Assembly (NCBI GenBank): GCA_037349105.1
Contig: JAYJMM010000117.1
Span: forward strand, 930,001-994,000
Length of the DNA stretch: 64,000 nucleotides
Direction: 5' to 3'
Source: Limnomonas spitsbergensis
Lineage: Eukaryota; Chlorophyta; Chlorophyceae; Chlamydomonadales
Below the pieces are notes generated by a model, which saw only the letters and a program-made list of their open reading frames with translations, was not told the DNA's origin and made no database searches. This document shows, piece by piece, positions 12,655 to 23,200 of this stretch (position 1 is the first letter of the stretch; each line of letters opens with the position of its first letter). Position numbers and translations under genes: made by a program.

Positions 12655-14288
12655 ACCCTAAACCCTCAACCCAGAACTTCTACCCCTTAACCCTTAACCC
12701 TCAACCCTCAACCCTCGACCCTCAACCCCCAACCCAAAACTTCTAACCCCTTAACCCAAACTCCTAAACCATTATCCCTAAACAGACATACACTGATACA
12801 CACACACACACAGTCGCACACAAACAACAACACAACACAACACAACACAAAAAACTCTGCACAACGATGTTCAGCGGGGTGGACTTGCCTTCCAGTCATG
12901 GTTGAGGGGCCGTGAGAATTCAGCAAAAGGCAAAAGATGCAAATCCAAATTGAAGGCCAAAAGATACAAATCCAAATTGAAGGCCAAAAGATACAAATCC
13001 AAATTGAAGGCCAAAAGATACAAATCCAAATTGAAGGCCAAAAGATACAAATCCAAATTGAAGGCCAAAAGATACAAATCCAAAATGAAGGCCAAAAGAT
13101 ACAAATCCAAAATGAAGGCCAAAAGATACAAATCCAAACCCCAATCACTTGGACCATACCTAATTTGACTTGCCAAACAGACTTGCCTGACCCAGATGCT
13201 CCTATCAGGGCCATAACTCCATGAGGGTTTAGGGTTTAAGGTTAATAATTACCTGACCCAGATGCTCCTATGAGGGCCACTAGATCTCCTGCATCCGCCC
13301 GGCCACACACGTTGCTCAGGACCGCAGCTCCGCGCCCCTTCCCGCCCTGCTGCCCTGCGCTGGACGCGCCGTTGAGCCAGACGCAGCCAACGCCCCACCA
13401 GCAAAGCGACACCTGCGGACACAGTCAGTTTATTTGAACCGGTGGTAAAAAAAAAGGTAGCATGGCACGCAATTTTATTTCTGGCGAGTGATTGCTTGGC
13501 TTGGGCTGCGTCCCCCACGCCCCACCAACATAGCGACACCTGCGGTTGCGGTGGGCATAAAGTGGATGCAGACTAACTGTAGCTGAAATGTAGCTGAAGC
13601 AACCTAAACTAAACTGTGGGGTATCCTTGGGCCGTTATGATAGTACCGGGAGTGTTTGGCAATGCCTGTTAATACAACCCCTTGCCCGGGGCCCAGTATC
13701 TCAGTACCGGTACTGGCCGGTGCTGACCTATTGGTCACTACCGGTAGGTGCAACCCCTTGATTACATCCCAGTCATGTGCATCGGACATAGCTTCTACAC
13801 ACCTTCCCTACATGATGTGCAGCTTCTGCACAGCTTCCCTCATTTCAAATTTCCAATGATATGGCACTGTGTCTGTCTCTGCTGCTTTTATTTGCGTGAC
13901 CAGGCGCAGCTTCTGTGCAGCTTCCCTACCGGTTGCAGCTTCTGTGCAGCTTCCTTTAGCTCAGCCATCGCAGCGGCGTCCATGAAAGAGGCCATCGGGT
14001 CGTGGCCAGGGTACGTCTCCAGTCCATCCTCCTCCTCCGTCTCCTTTGAACCTAGATTGAGGCTGATCTCTGCTGACGTCCGTCGCTCTGTATTGATCTT
14101 GAGGTTGGGTAGCGGGGGGGCCTCGTGCGAGCTGGGGACGCGGCCGATGGCGGCCTTCGTAGCGCCAGGCTTGGAGTCTGATAGTGACCCGCTCCCGGCT
14201 AGCGCCTTGGTCGCCAAGCCGCCCGCCGCAGGTGCGGCGCCCGTGAGGTCTGCGTTTGAATCGGGACCATAAATCAGGTAGGGCACGA
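577..14288 (-). CDS. ABCG-type ABC transporter, N-terminal part (six exons, gene continues beyond left edge)
   Basis: Predicted membrane ATPase of the ABCG (White/PDR-like) family; substrate unknown. Exons read right to left: 13930-14288 (left end firm, right end uncertain), 13253-13412, 4002-4387, 3825-3910, 1577-1646 and 577-703. All internal junctions are GT/AG and the phases agree. The joined protein shows, in order, an acidic N-terminal region, the stretch [18 protein letters not shown] before Walker A, Walker [10 protein letters not shown] formed across the 13253/4387 junction, an Ala- and Gln-rich insertion, the Q-loop [23 protein letters not shown], then [10 protein letters not shown], the ABC signature [12 protein letters not shown] and Walker [10 protein letters not shown]. 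The transmembrane domain must lie left of position 1. The insertion between Walker A and the Q-loop is longer than usual. The start codon was not found: 14289 may be a splice acceptor, with further exons to the right. Family call is firm from motif order; substrate and full length are not visible. Confidence 0.85.
860..1200. repeat. Degenerate short tandem repeat in ABCG intron
   Basis: A decayed repeat of roughly 20-40 bp built around TGGCAGTACAGTGGC and variants. A 147-aa minus-strand ORF across it is a by-product of the repeat. No exon was recognised between 704 and 1576. Confidence 0.6.
1655..2815. repeat. GGA-rich minisatellite (unit about 39-46 bp, about 27 copies)
   Basis: Each unit contains GGTGGGTGTTAAACCATTGA followed by a variable number of GGA triplets. 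It starts immediately upstream (minus sense) of exon 1577-1646, so it is intronic. Unit length varies mostly through the GGA count. Confidence 0.95.
2788..3335. repeat. Polypurine, G-rich low-complexity tract
   Basis: More than 500 bases that are almost only G and A on the plus strand, with a pure G run near 2790-2811. Overlapping Pro/Ser-rich minus-strand ORFs of about 215 aa exist in three frames, which is expected from composition and not from coding. It lies inside an ABCG intron. Confidence 0.9.
3410..3810. repeat. Degenerate CCCTAA-like repeat with exon-edge copy
   Basis: A diffuse repeat of about 60-90 bp mixes CCCTTAACCC and CCCTAAACCC motifs with GAGCAGTCAGCC. At 3408-3425 there is a copy of the donor region of exon 3825-3910 (plus-strand CATCCACTCACCTG). 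It is intronic. Confidence 0.6.
4388..4640 (-). repeat. Tandem decoy copies of the ABCG Walker A exon 5' edge
   Basis: The acceptor and first codons of exon 4002-4387 (GKSTLLD on the minus strand) recur at about 4485-4512 (reading GKSTHLD) and 4604-4632 (reading GTSTLLD). About 110 bp separates neighbours. The copies diverge progressively and run directly into the 56-bp satellite. Confidence 0.8.
4640..12065. repeat. 56-bp satellite array (about 130 units) inside one intron
   Basis: The units contain ACAAACAAGTGCATGTGGGT followed by a G/A-rich tail. The main period is 56 bp, with a 51-bp variant. Higher-order structure is visible: a segment near 5571 recurs near 6242 (about 671 bp), and a block from about 8940 to 9890 recurs 1148 bp further on. 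Because 56 is not a multiple of 3, stops are rare in several frames, giving spurious ORFs of up to 2115 codons. The array sits between the two exons that encode Walker A of the ABCG protein. Confidence 0.97.
12319..12770. repeat. Interstitial telomere-like heptamer array (CCCTCAG, then CCCTCAA)
   Basis: About 30 perfect CCCTCAG heptamers are followed by CCCCCAA, then CCCTCAA, then CCCTAAA-like units. The homogeneous blocks suggest successive expansion of variants of a CCCTAAA-type telomere repeat. It lies in the large ABCG intron. Confidence 0.93.
12872..12897 (-). repeat. Isolated decoy of the Walker A exon 5' edge
   Basis: The minus strand reads GKSTPL behind a splice-acceptor-like stretch. 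It matches the start of exon 4002-4387 but lies 8.5 kb upstream, on the far side of the satellite. Confidence 0.6.
12934..13142. repeat. 27-bp tandem repeat (about 8 copies)
   Basis: The unit is AAATTGAAGG plus CCAAAAGATACAAATCC, nearly identical between copies. As 27 is a multiple of 3, all frames stay open on both strands, giving short repetitive ORFs that I do not regard as genes. It is intronic in the ABCG gene. Confidence 0.93.
13186..13216 (-). repeat. Decoy copy of ABCG exon 13253-13412 donor edge
   Basis: The minus strand again reads ALIGASGSG followed by a GC-type junction, 37 bp beyond the real donor. It is part of the exon-edge duplication pattern. Confidence 0.75.
13505..13545 (-). 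repeat. Decoy copy of ABCG exon 13253-13412 acceptor edge
   Basis: This stretch repeats the acceptor and first codons of the exon (minus-strand GTGTCGCT then a Trp/Gly-rich start) about 130 bp upstream of the real one. Confidence 0.75.
13815..13929 (-). repeat. Decoy copies of the first ABCG exon's donor edge
   Basis: The exon end GAAGCTGCACAGAAGCTGC recurs just after the donor at about 13903-13925 and again at 13815-13838 with small changes. Both are intronic. Confidence 0.7.
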
Positions 14289-16280
14289 CTGAGACCTAGA
14301 AGGTAAGCTGCACTATACTGTGACCTGGAGGTTAAGGAGACAACGCAGCTGGGGGCCGGGGCCACATCCGCGCCGTTGCCAGAAACTAGACATGCAGGAC
14401 TCGCGGAAGGTAGGGCAAGCAAAAACCGCATGCTAGCTGGACTACGTTGATAAAAGTAATATTTGCTGTACCATAAAGTTGCAGGACAATGCTCCTGTTC
14501 TATAGCAATTGATGAGGCCTCAGCACTGCAGCATCCACCTAACGCGTATGTCAGGGTTCAGCGTTCTGGTTTCAGGTTTCAAGGTCAGGGTATTAAGGTG
14601 AGTAAGGCACAACATACAGCTTGGACTAACCAATTGGGGATGGGTATATCAGCACACAGCAAATTGCTACATGCTTCGCTAAACCGCGCACATGCTGGAT
14701 GGTAGCCGCACCGACGCATAACAAGACTTATTGGGGCAGCACGCCCAGCTGCTTGGGCCTATGGCCGTTGGTCACTCAAGCTTTGGTCCCAATTGGCCCA
14801 GTTGTGGTTCTTTTTTGGCGACGAGGCCATTTCAGCGGGCCGCCTACTGCCCGATGGGGGACCAAACCTTGGCCGGCCTACTGCCAGCGGCCCAAACAGC
14901 ATAGCCAGCCAGAACTATGGCCTACGGCCGGAGGCTGAAGTATTGCTGACAGATAGCTGAATCACAAAAAAGAAACTCTGCGGCCCAGTGGCGGCGGCTT
15001 GACAGCCCACCGAACTGGAGTGGTCCGGAGCGCAGTAGATTAAACACTGCGCGGTCATTTGCATGAGACTCTGTGACCTTTTTACAGTCCAGCAGAGCAT
15101 CGCATTTGATGCATGGGAGATGTGCTCGTAAAACCGGTATAGGCACTTGATACTGTGCTAATTATTCATTTTTGTGGAGGGGGCTCTGAGTTGCTGTGTG
15201 GTATTCATGAAGTGATATACAGGAGTTCCGCGTGAAACAGTGCAGGGATAAAAACTGGCAGGCGCACGAAATCACGCTATACGTATTCCTTTCAACTTTT
15301 TGATTTCAATAACATGCTTACCTTTCACTTCAAAAAAAAACTCATGACAACTCAGGGGAAGCACATGTTGTTGGCAGGCTCAAACCCTGAACCCTAAACC
15401 CTGGGTTCATACGCTGATATACTGCTGACCGGGCAGTTTCTTGCATTGCTTTGGTTGGATCAATGCTTTCCAAGCCTCGAACCAGTTTAGTACAACAGGT
15501 TTTTTGCAGCTGGGCCCCAAGCTGCGCTGTTCCCTCAACCCGCGCGCCCCTGGAGGGACGTGGTTCTCTTTCATTCTCTTTTGCTGCGTTTTGATTGGAT
15601 CAGGATTGACCAATTTGCCATTGGGCTTTGAATATTTAAATTACACCGCATGGGGTGAGGTTTGTGAAAGATGTACAGTCCAGTAGAGCATCACATGTGC
15701 TGCATGGGACATGTGCCCGCAACCCGGTCCAGGCGCTTTACCAGGGTGACAGGAGTTAATGTTGGTTTTTATGAGAGATGTGCTTGAAATGCTTCATTCG
15801 CATATTTTTGACAGTAGCACAGAAAAATGTTTGAGAACCATTGCGGGTGAAATGGATTGAGCTTCTAAACTTTTCACCGCAGTAAAATGCCCGTCGTGCA
15901 CTTTTTGTATTTTTGTGTGGTTCAACTTAACTTGATCTAAACGGGCCTGCGGCCGACAGGGCTTGGTACAGCAAGCCTTGTTCCTGAGGACACTGGCTGA
16001 AGGTCGTTCAAGGCTCGGCATAACAGTCAGCATTTCTCCGTCCTCTTTTTTGTCCCCGCAGTGGCCGCGTGGCAGAGCCCCCCCTGGGTGGTCTGGCGCG
16101 CACTAAAATGAACATGGGACTGCAGCAATGAGCATGGAAGATGGGTAAATGGGCAACGATGATGTTGCAAGTGGATACCATAAGTCAGAAGCCATGCAGG
16201 GCGAGAGATTTAGTTGAGGCAAGGGATGGACCCATTCAATAAATCCTGGCAGACTTAAGGGGGGAGGCGAAGGTCGCATT
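14289..16280. other. No gene recognised; dispersed repeat fragments
   Basis: Positions 14330-14385 resemble 59455-59515 in the same orientation. Positions 15071-15150 and 15664-15738 are two copies of a dispersed repeat with a third at 25903-25968 (core AGAGCATCRCATNNGNTGCA). Missing 5' exons of the ABCG gene could lie here but I could not identify them. Confidence 0.5.
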
Positions 16281-16811
16281 TCATGTCTGGAAAGCAGAAG
16301 TCTGATACCGCAATCGATGGCTACTGTCTTCATTCGTTCTTCCCATGAGAAATTTAAGCGGTAGGAGTGCGGTAGCCAGAAGGTAAAGCATTCCGGAAAG
16401 ACTGAAACTGTTCCTCATTTTTTCATCCCAGCCATCAACCCAGCCATCACCTTGACAGGAAATGACTTTCATTTCGTCGCCGCTGTCTTTGCCCTGTTGG
16501 ACAGAATTTGCAGTAGCTGTCGCGCCGAGGCGCCAGCTGCGCGGCCAGAAGTGTCGGCTATTGCGACGACTCGGGGGATACGCTGCGTGCGACGGAATCA
16601 GCGGTGTAGTGCGAGGTCTGTCGAGGCTGGCCTTCTCCGGTGCGCTGTTCATTCGCAATGCTCGGTACAGCCAGAAGAAGCCGAAAGCATTGCCCAAGAT
16701 TGCTGCAGGGATCCACAGCTGCAGCAGTGCACCAGAGGGCTCAGCCAGAGAGGGTGACACGGTGTTGGAGGACGTCAGCAGGTATTCGAGTAGCTGCTGG
16801 CTCACTGCCAT
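16281..16811 (-). CDS. Putative small membrane protein, unrecognised
   Basis: A single 176-codon ORF with an ATG start at 16811. I do not recognise the family. The N-terminus is followed by a hydrophobic segment at about residues 28-50 (LQLWIPAAILGNAFGFFWLY) and a second near residues 140-158 (LSGMLYLLATALLPLKFL), with a polar, Arg-rich stretch between. This suggests a two-pass membrane protein. A TATA-like ATATATCC lies about 50 bp upstream of the ATG. It is divergent from the TMEM33-like gene starting at 17233, leaving about 420 bp for promoters. The second half may include an unspliced intron: a GT lies inside a GGTGATGG stretch near 16450. The gene is plausible but not proven. Confidence 0.4.
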   Translation of the reverse strand: MAVSQQLLEYLLTSSNTVSPSLAEPSGALLQLWIPAAILGNAFGFFWLYRALRMNSAPEKASLDRPRTTPLIPSHAAYPPSRRNSRHFWPRSWRLGATATANSVQQGKDSGDEMKVISCQGDGWVDGWDEKMRNSFSLSGMLYLLATALLPLKFLMGRTNEDSSHRLRYQTSAFQT

Positions 16812-17232
16812 GATGAAAGAAAGAGGTCAGACGCTACTAGCGTGGATTTGCAAGCTGTGGGGATATATGCCCGGGGTGTAGAAGAGGCAGGGATGTATCG
16901 TTGATGCTCTCGTCTACTCTGCTGTCTGGAATTGCTCAGTTCGTTACTTGCACCCCTAATGGATTCACTCCGTCCTGAACAGGAATGGAGGCGAGGAGTG
17001 AAACAACAACTAAGTTAATTCTGAGGTCGATTACAAATCCTTTATGAAGCCAGTGTGAAGCCCTGAAGTTTGATTGATTCGTAGACAGCCCCCGCTCGAG
17101 CGCGTGCTTTGGGGTTTGGGCACAAAACGCTGGTTTGGTTCATTGATTTATGCATTTTCTGCAGCTGAGAATCTCAGCTGAACAGTACTCAGCGTGTGGT
17201 ACGCCTGCCGAATTCATTTAAAAGCTTTCTAG
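16812..17232. promoter_or_regulatory. Divergent intergenic region
   Basis: This short gap lies between the minus-strand gene ending at 16811 and the TMEM33-like gene at 17233. It holds TATA-like elements on both sides (ATATATCC near 16863, ATTTAAAAG near 17216). I saw no repeats. The promoter role is inferred from position. Confidence 0.35.
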
Positions 17233-20200
17233 ATGTCGAAAGAATCCAAGATCGAAGCATTCAGGTGCGTCGCTGTTGAACACCTCGCAAGATCGCAACA
17301 CGTTCGAAACTGCTTCTGCCGATACCTCTCAGTATAACTTTCTCCACCCTACCAAATGACTACACTGCCCGCATGACTGTCATCACTGCTCAGGGCGTTC
17401 GACTTCGATAAGGACGAGCGATGGCTCTCGTACTTTCGATCAGTGGAGCTTCCCGGACTCGACCCAGCGACGGCCCTCCAGCGAGTAAAGGCGAAATGGT
17501 ACAAGCGGGAGCACGACTCAGAATTCGAGGTCGATTGGGTCATAGGCAGCGCGACAAAGGTAGCCCCGCAGCCCTTCACCTCTAGATCGCCGCCCGCACC
17601 CTCGACAACGCCCCCGCCCACTGCGAGCAGACCTCAGCCTACAGCCGCTGGATTCAGGCCGTCAGCCAGCAGTTGGCAGCGGCCTGGAGGCCCCACAACC
17701 CCATCGGCTGGCCTTGTGGGCGATCACAACACGCAGCTGCGCCTGTTTGCGCTACACATTTTCGTGAGAGGGGGAGGGCGCTGGCTGCTGTTGCACGCAT
17801 GCAGCGCAGCAAGTTGGTCATGCGCTCATCCTGGCATTGAACCCATGCTGCGCAGGGATAGAGCGTTGGCCATGCGTCGATGGCCAAGGGAATTCCTATA
17901 TAGCCGGTCCATGCTGGTGGCCCTGCCATGCAGGTCGCCTGCCGGCTTGTTTGAGTGCCATGCCATGCTGCGAGTTAGAAGACATACCGCGCAATGCCAT
18001 GCTGTGCAGACTGCAGCTGGGCGATGACCCACGCTATGCCATGTAACCATATAGCATGGGCTGCATGCTGGGAGAGGACCCAAACCATGTCATGCTCTGT
18101 GGGCTGCATGCTGGGAGACAGCCCACGCCATGCCATGCTGTGTCGGCTGCATGCTGCCCATGCTGCGTGGGCTGCATGCTGGAAGGCAACCATGCCATAC
18201 TACCCATGCTACATGCCGCCCACGCTGCATCGGGGCTGCATGCTAGGGACAGCCTGTGCCAGACAGCATGATATGGCCGCATCATCATGTTCACTGCCAC
18301 AGTTTTTTTACTGCGCCTTCACAATTCAGCTACGTCACAGCCAGATGCAGCAAGCCCTGCTCCTCGGGTTGTAGGCTGTTGGTCAGTCATAGTTTGGTTG
18401 CCACCAGCCCAGTGATGGCTGCACAGGGGCCTGCGAAAGGCGTTTATGTCTGGGGTGCACACAAGCACAAGCATTACAACACTGCGCTTCATTTGTTTGG
18501 CGAGAGCGTTGGTTCTGAAGAAAGAGCCGTTCCACACGAGCGTGATGCACCCCTTGAGACGCAAGTGTTCACCTGTTTCATGCTCCACCCTTTACTGGTG
18601 CTTGCCATACTTAAAGCTGGTGTCGAAATCAAACGCTGTTTGACGCATGATTTGTTAATCCCTCTTTGTGCAGCTCGTCCTCTCTTTCATCCTCAATCTC
18701 GTACCGGTGCTCCTTAGGATCAACTGTGGCGTCTAAATGGAACGCTGTTTGACGCATGTTGTGTTGATCTCTCTTTGTGCAGCTCATCCTCTGTTTCATC
18801 TTCCATCTGGTGCCGGTGCTCCCCATGCCAAATTGCTCGCTACAGTGTTACTGGTGAGGGAGGGAGGGAGGGATCTAGGGCCTTAGTAGTTCAGGGGGGG
18901 GGCTGTGGTGCTAGTAATTGAGGGTGGGGTGGGGTGGGGGGGGCTATGGTGTTAGTAGTGGCAGGGGGAGGGGGGACTTTGGTGCTAACATAGTGGGAGG
19001 GAGTGTGGGGGCCATGGTGTAAGTAGTGGGAGGGGGGAGGGGGGGCTTTGGTGCTAAAAGAGTGTGAGGGGAAGGTAAGGGGGTGATGGTGCAAGTAGTT
19101 GAAGGGGAGGAGGGTGCTATGGTGCTAATAGGAGAAGTGGAGAGGGGGGGGGGCTATGGTGCAAGTAGTGAGAGGGAGAATCCTGATTGGCCCAGTGGCA
19201 GTTGCCCGGCACTCCGGCAACACCCCAAAGTCCCAAAGATGATCTGGAGTGCCCTAGAACACAAGGAAGTGCTGTGTTCCTGACAGCCTGGTATGATGCC
19301 GCTGGTCCAAAATCCTGGACCCTGCCGACCTAGACTTTCGACCCTGCGGACCTGGATCCTGCTGACCCCAACCTGGATCCTGCTGAACCATACCCATTAC
19401 CCTGCTGACCCAAACCCTGGGCCCTGCTGACCCAGACCCTGGATCCTGCTGATCCTAACCCTGCTGAACCACACCCTCTACCCTGCTGACCCAAACCCTG
19501 GATACTGCTGATCCTAACCCTGCTGACTCATACCCTGCACCCTGCTGACCCAAACCCTGGCCCCTGCTGACCCAAGCCCTGGGTCCTGCTGATCCAAACC
19601 CTGGGTCCGGCTGACTCAAACCCTGGATCCAGCTGACCCCAAACCTGGGCCCTGCTGACCCAAAACTCTGGACCCTGCTGACCCAAACCCTGGCCCCTGC
19701 CGACCTGGACCTTCGACCTCTACAACACAGCCTGGTTGCCCAGCCCGGGCTGCCTCACACCCCGCTGATCCCATTTGCCCTGCCATTCAACCCACATTGG
19801 AGTGGCTTCAATGCCCCATCTCTCTCAGTCCCCCGTCCTTGCAGAGGCCTCCACCCCATGCAAGCAGATATCATGCCGCCTCTCCCTCTGCCCCCTGCCC
19901 ATGCAAGATGCTCTCTCACCCATGCAAGTGACTGCCATGTCCCCTCTTCCTCAGTCCCCTGCCCAACTAAGTCCCTCTACACCCCTTCCCGCATGTAAGC
20001 GACCCGCATGCCCCATCTCCCTCAGTCCCCTGCCCGTGCAAGGTACCTCCCCCACGTGCATGCGACCCTTATGCCTCGTTTCCCCCGTGCAAGATCTTGG
20101 CAATGCACCCTCCCCCCCATGCACCCTCCCCCCCTCATGCCCCCTGCCCCCCATGCACCCTCCCCCCCTTGCACCCTCCACCCCATGCACCCTCCCTCCC

Positions 20201-23200
20201 CCCATGCAGGTGGTTCATGCGAATTGCAGTGGTTACTCAGGGCTACAAGGTCGTTGCAAAGCATGGCATGCCGCCCGTGTGGCCGTTCAACTGGCCAACG
20301 CTGCAGGTGCGGTGCGGTGCCGGTGGGTAGGAGCGAGAAGCCTTCTCGAGCCTGGACATATAAGCATTCACTGGCCAACGCTGCAGGTGGGGAGTCCGGC
20401 GTTGGTTGTGTGGGGTTAAAAGGCCTTTTCCACTCCCTCCACTGTCCCTTTGACTTGAGCTGCTGGTGAGGTGGTGGTGGACATGAGGATCTTGGATAAG
20501 GATTCATAGACAGTATTGAATCCTAAACCAAAGAAGTGGCCAATGCTGCTGGTGCAGGGGTGGTGAGGTTTAGGGTCGAGGTGCATTATTTAACGCGAAA
20601 AGCTAAACCGTCCAGCTGGCCAATGCTGCATGAGGTGGTGGTGGTTTTATAGGTCGAGAGGCATAATTGATCGGCTACTTTGAGGTGGAGTGTAGAGAGC
20701 TGCGGTACAGAATATGGGGGACTCCTTAAGGACAGGCAGCGACGAAAAATACGGCATTATCGTCCCTGTTCACAATGGCATGGCATCACCGCCCATGTGC
20801 ATGATCGCATGAGAAAGGTCGGACGAGCGACAAAGGTCAGACCAACCGAATGATGTAAACGCCCGATCCCTTCTCTAGCTCACCAAGCGTATTTGAACCC
20901 TGAACCCTAACCCATCCAACTGGTAGATGCTGCAGGTGGGTTTGGGGGTCCCCACTCTTCACAGGTTTGGACGAGCCAGGCTATGGGCTCCTCCGGTCAC
21001 TCATCCCGCCTAGTCTCTCGTCACACCTTGCCTCCGGTCAGGCACCACACCCTGCCCCACACATCCCAGTTGTGGATGAGGCAGGCGATGGGCTCCTCAG
21101 ATTTGTGTATAGTGCATCACACCTCGTTACTCATCACACCTTGCCTCCGGTCAAACATCGCACCCTGCCCCACACTTCCCAGATGTGGATGAGCCAGGCG
21201 ATGGGCTCCTCAGACTTCTTCTACTGCATCACGGCCTTCACGTTTGGGAGCGCCCGCAGCTCGCTCACCCTGGCCATGGTACCGCTGCTGCTGGTTTCGG
21301 TGCGCCAGGCGATGCTGTACGGCGAGCGGCGATTCGCGGGTTACGCGGTGTGGCGGACGACGGGAGGCCGGGCGCATGCGATGCTGGCTGCACGCGAGGT
21401 TTGTTTGCTGTGCTCTGGGTAGGCAGTAGATGGGAAGATAGAGATAAGTCGGGCGTATGCGATGGTCGCTGCGCCGGAGGTGTGTTGGCTGTTTGCTATG
21501 AATGGGCTGGGCAATGGGAAGGGTTTCATCGCTGTGGACTGTGGATGGAAAAGGGTGATTTGTCTTGCAGGGCCCACACTTTGCAGCTGTCGTGAGGCCG
21601 GGTTCAAGAGAAGTCGGGCGTATGCGATACTCGCTGCTTTGCTTGTCTAGTCATGCCCTCTTGGGCCAGTACTTGCCCCCCTCCCCCTTCTCTTCCCCCC
21701 CTCTTACCAGGCCCTGTTAAGCCAGGATGTTGACCTCTCTCCTCTGACTCCCCCCCCTTTCTCTATGGCCAGGCCCTGGTCAGCCAGGCGATCACCTGGA
21801 GTGAGATTGCCCTGATAAATCCGCCTCCGTTTTCTCCAACCCTTGCCTCGAACCACTCACTTCTGACGCTCCCCCCCCCTTCCCACTTGCCAGGCGCTGG
21901 TGGGCCCTGACCTGGACCTCTCTCCTCTGAATCTCCCCCTCCCATCCCTCACTTGCCAGGCGCTGGTGAGCCAGATCATCACCTGGAGTGAGATTGCCCT
22001 AGGCTTCCTGCTCATGGTCATGCTGGTCACGCCCTCACGCAACATCATGCACATCCTCTTCTACTGGTGAGGAATCCTCGCTTAGGAGGGGGGCGGTTGA
22101 GGGTTCAGGCCTTACACGCAATATTATGCACATCCTCTTCTACTGGTGAGGAATCCTCGCTTAGGAGGGGGGCGGTTGAGGGTTCAGGCCTTACACGCAA
22201 CATTATGCACATCCTCTTCTACTGGTGCGGAATCCTCTCATAGGAGGGGGGGGCGGTTGAGGGTTCAGGCCTTACACGCAACATCATGCACATCCTCTTC
22301 TACTGGTGAGGAATCCTCTCATAGGAGGGGGGGCGGTTGAGGGTTCAGGCCTTAAACGCAACATCATGCCTCTTCTACTGGTGAGGAATCCTCTCTTAGG
22401 AGGGGGGGCGGTTGAGGGTTCAGGCCTTACACGCAACATCATGCACATCCTCTTCTACTGGTGAGGAATCCTCTCTTAGGAGGGGGGGCGGTTGAGGGTT
22501 CAGGCCTTACACGCAACATCATGCACATCCTCTTCTACTGGTGAGGAATCCTCTCTTAGGAGGGGGGGCGGTTGAGGGTTCAGGCCTTACGCGCAACATC
22601 ATGCACATCCTCTTCTACTGGTGAGGAATCCTCTCTTAGGAGGGGGGCGGTTTAGGGTTCAGGCCTTACGCGCAACATCATGCACATCCTCTTCTACTGG
22701 TGAGGAATCCTCTCTTAGGAGGGGGGGGCGGTTGAGGGTTCAGGCCTTACGCGCAACATCATGCACATCCTCTTCTACTGGTGAGGAATCCTCGCTTAGG
22801 AGGGGGGCGGTTGAGGGTTCAGGCCTTACACGCAACATTATGCACATCCTCTTCTACTGGTGAGGAATCCTCGCTTAGGAGGGGGGCGGTTGAGGGTTCA
22901 GGCCTTACACGCAACATTATGCACATCCTCTTCTACTGGTGCGGAATCCTCTCATAGGAGGGGGGGGCGGTTGAGGGTTCAGGCCTTACACGCAACATCA
23001 TGCACATCCTCTTCTACTGGTGAGGAATCCTCTCTTAGGAGGGGGGGGCGGTTGAGGGTTCAGGCCTTACGCGCAACATCATGCACATCCTCTTCTACTG
23101 GTGAGGAATCCTCTCTTAGGAGGGGGGGCGGTTGAGGGTTCAGGCCTTAAACGCAACATCATGCCTCTTCTACTGGTGAGGAATCCTCTCTTAGGAGGGG

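Noticed and set aside
12269..12690. ORFs made of ALSPQPS repeats
   Set aside because: They are translations of the CCCTCAG heptamer array.
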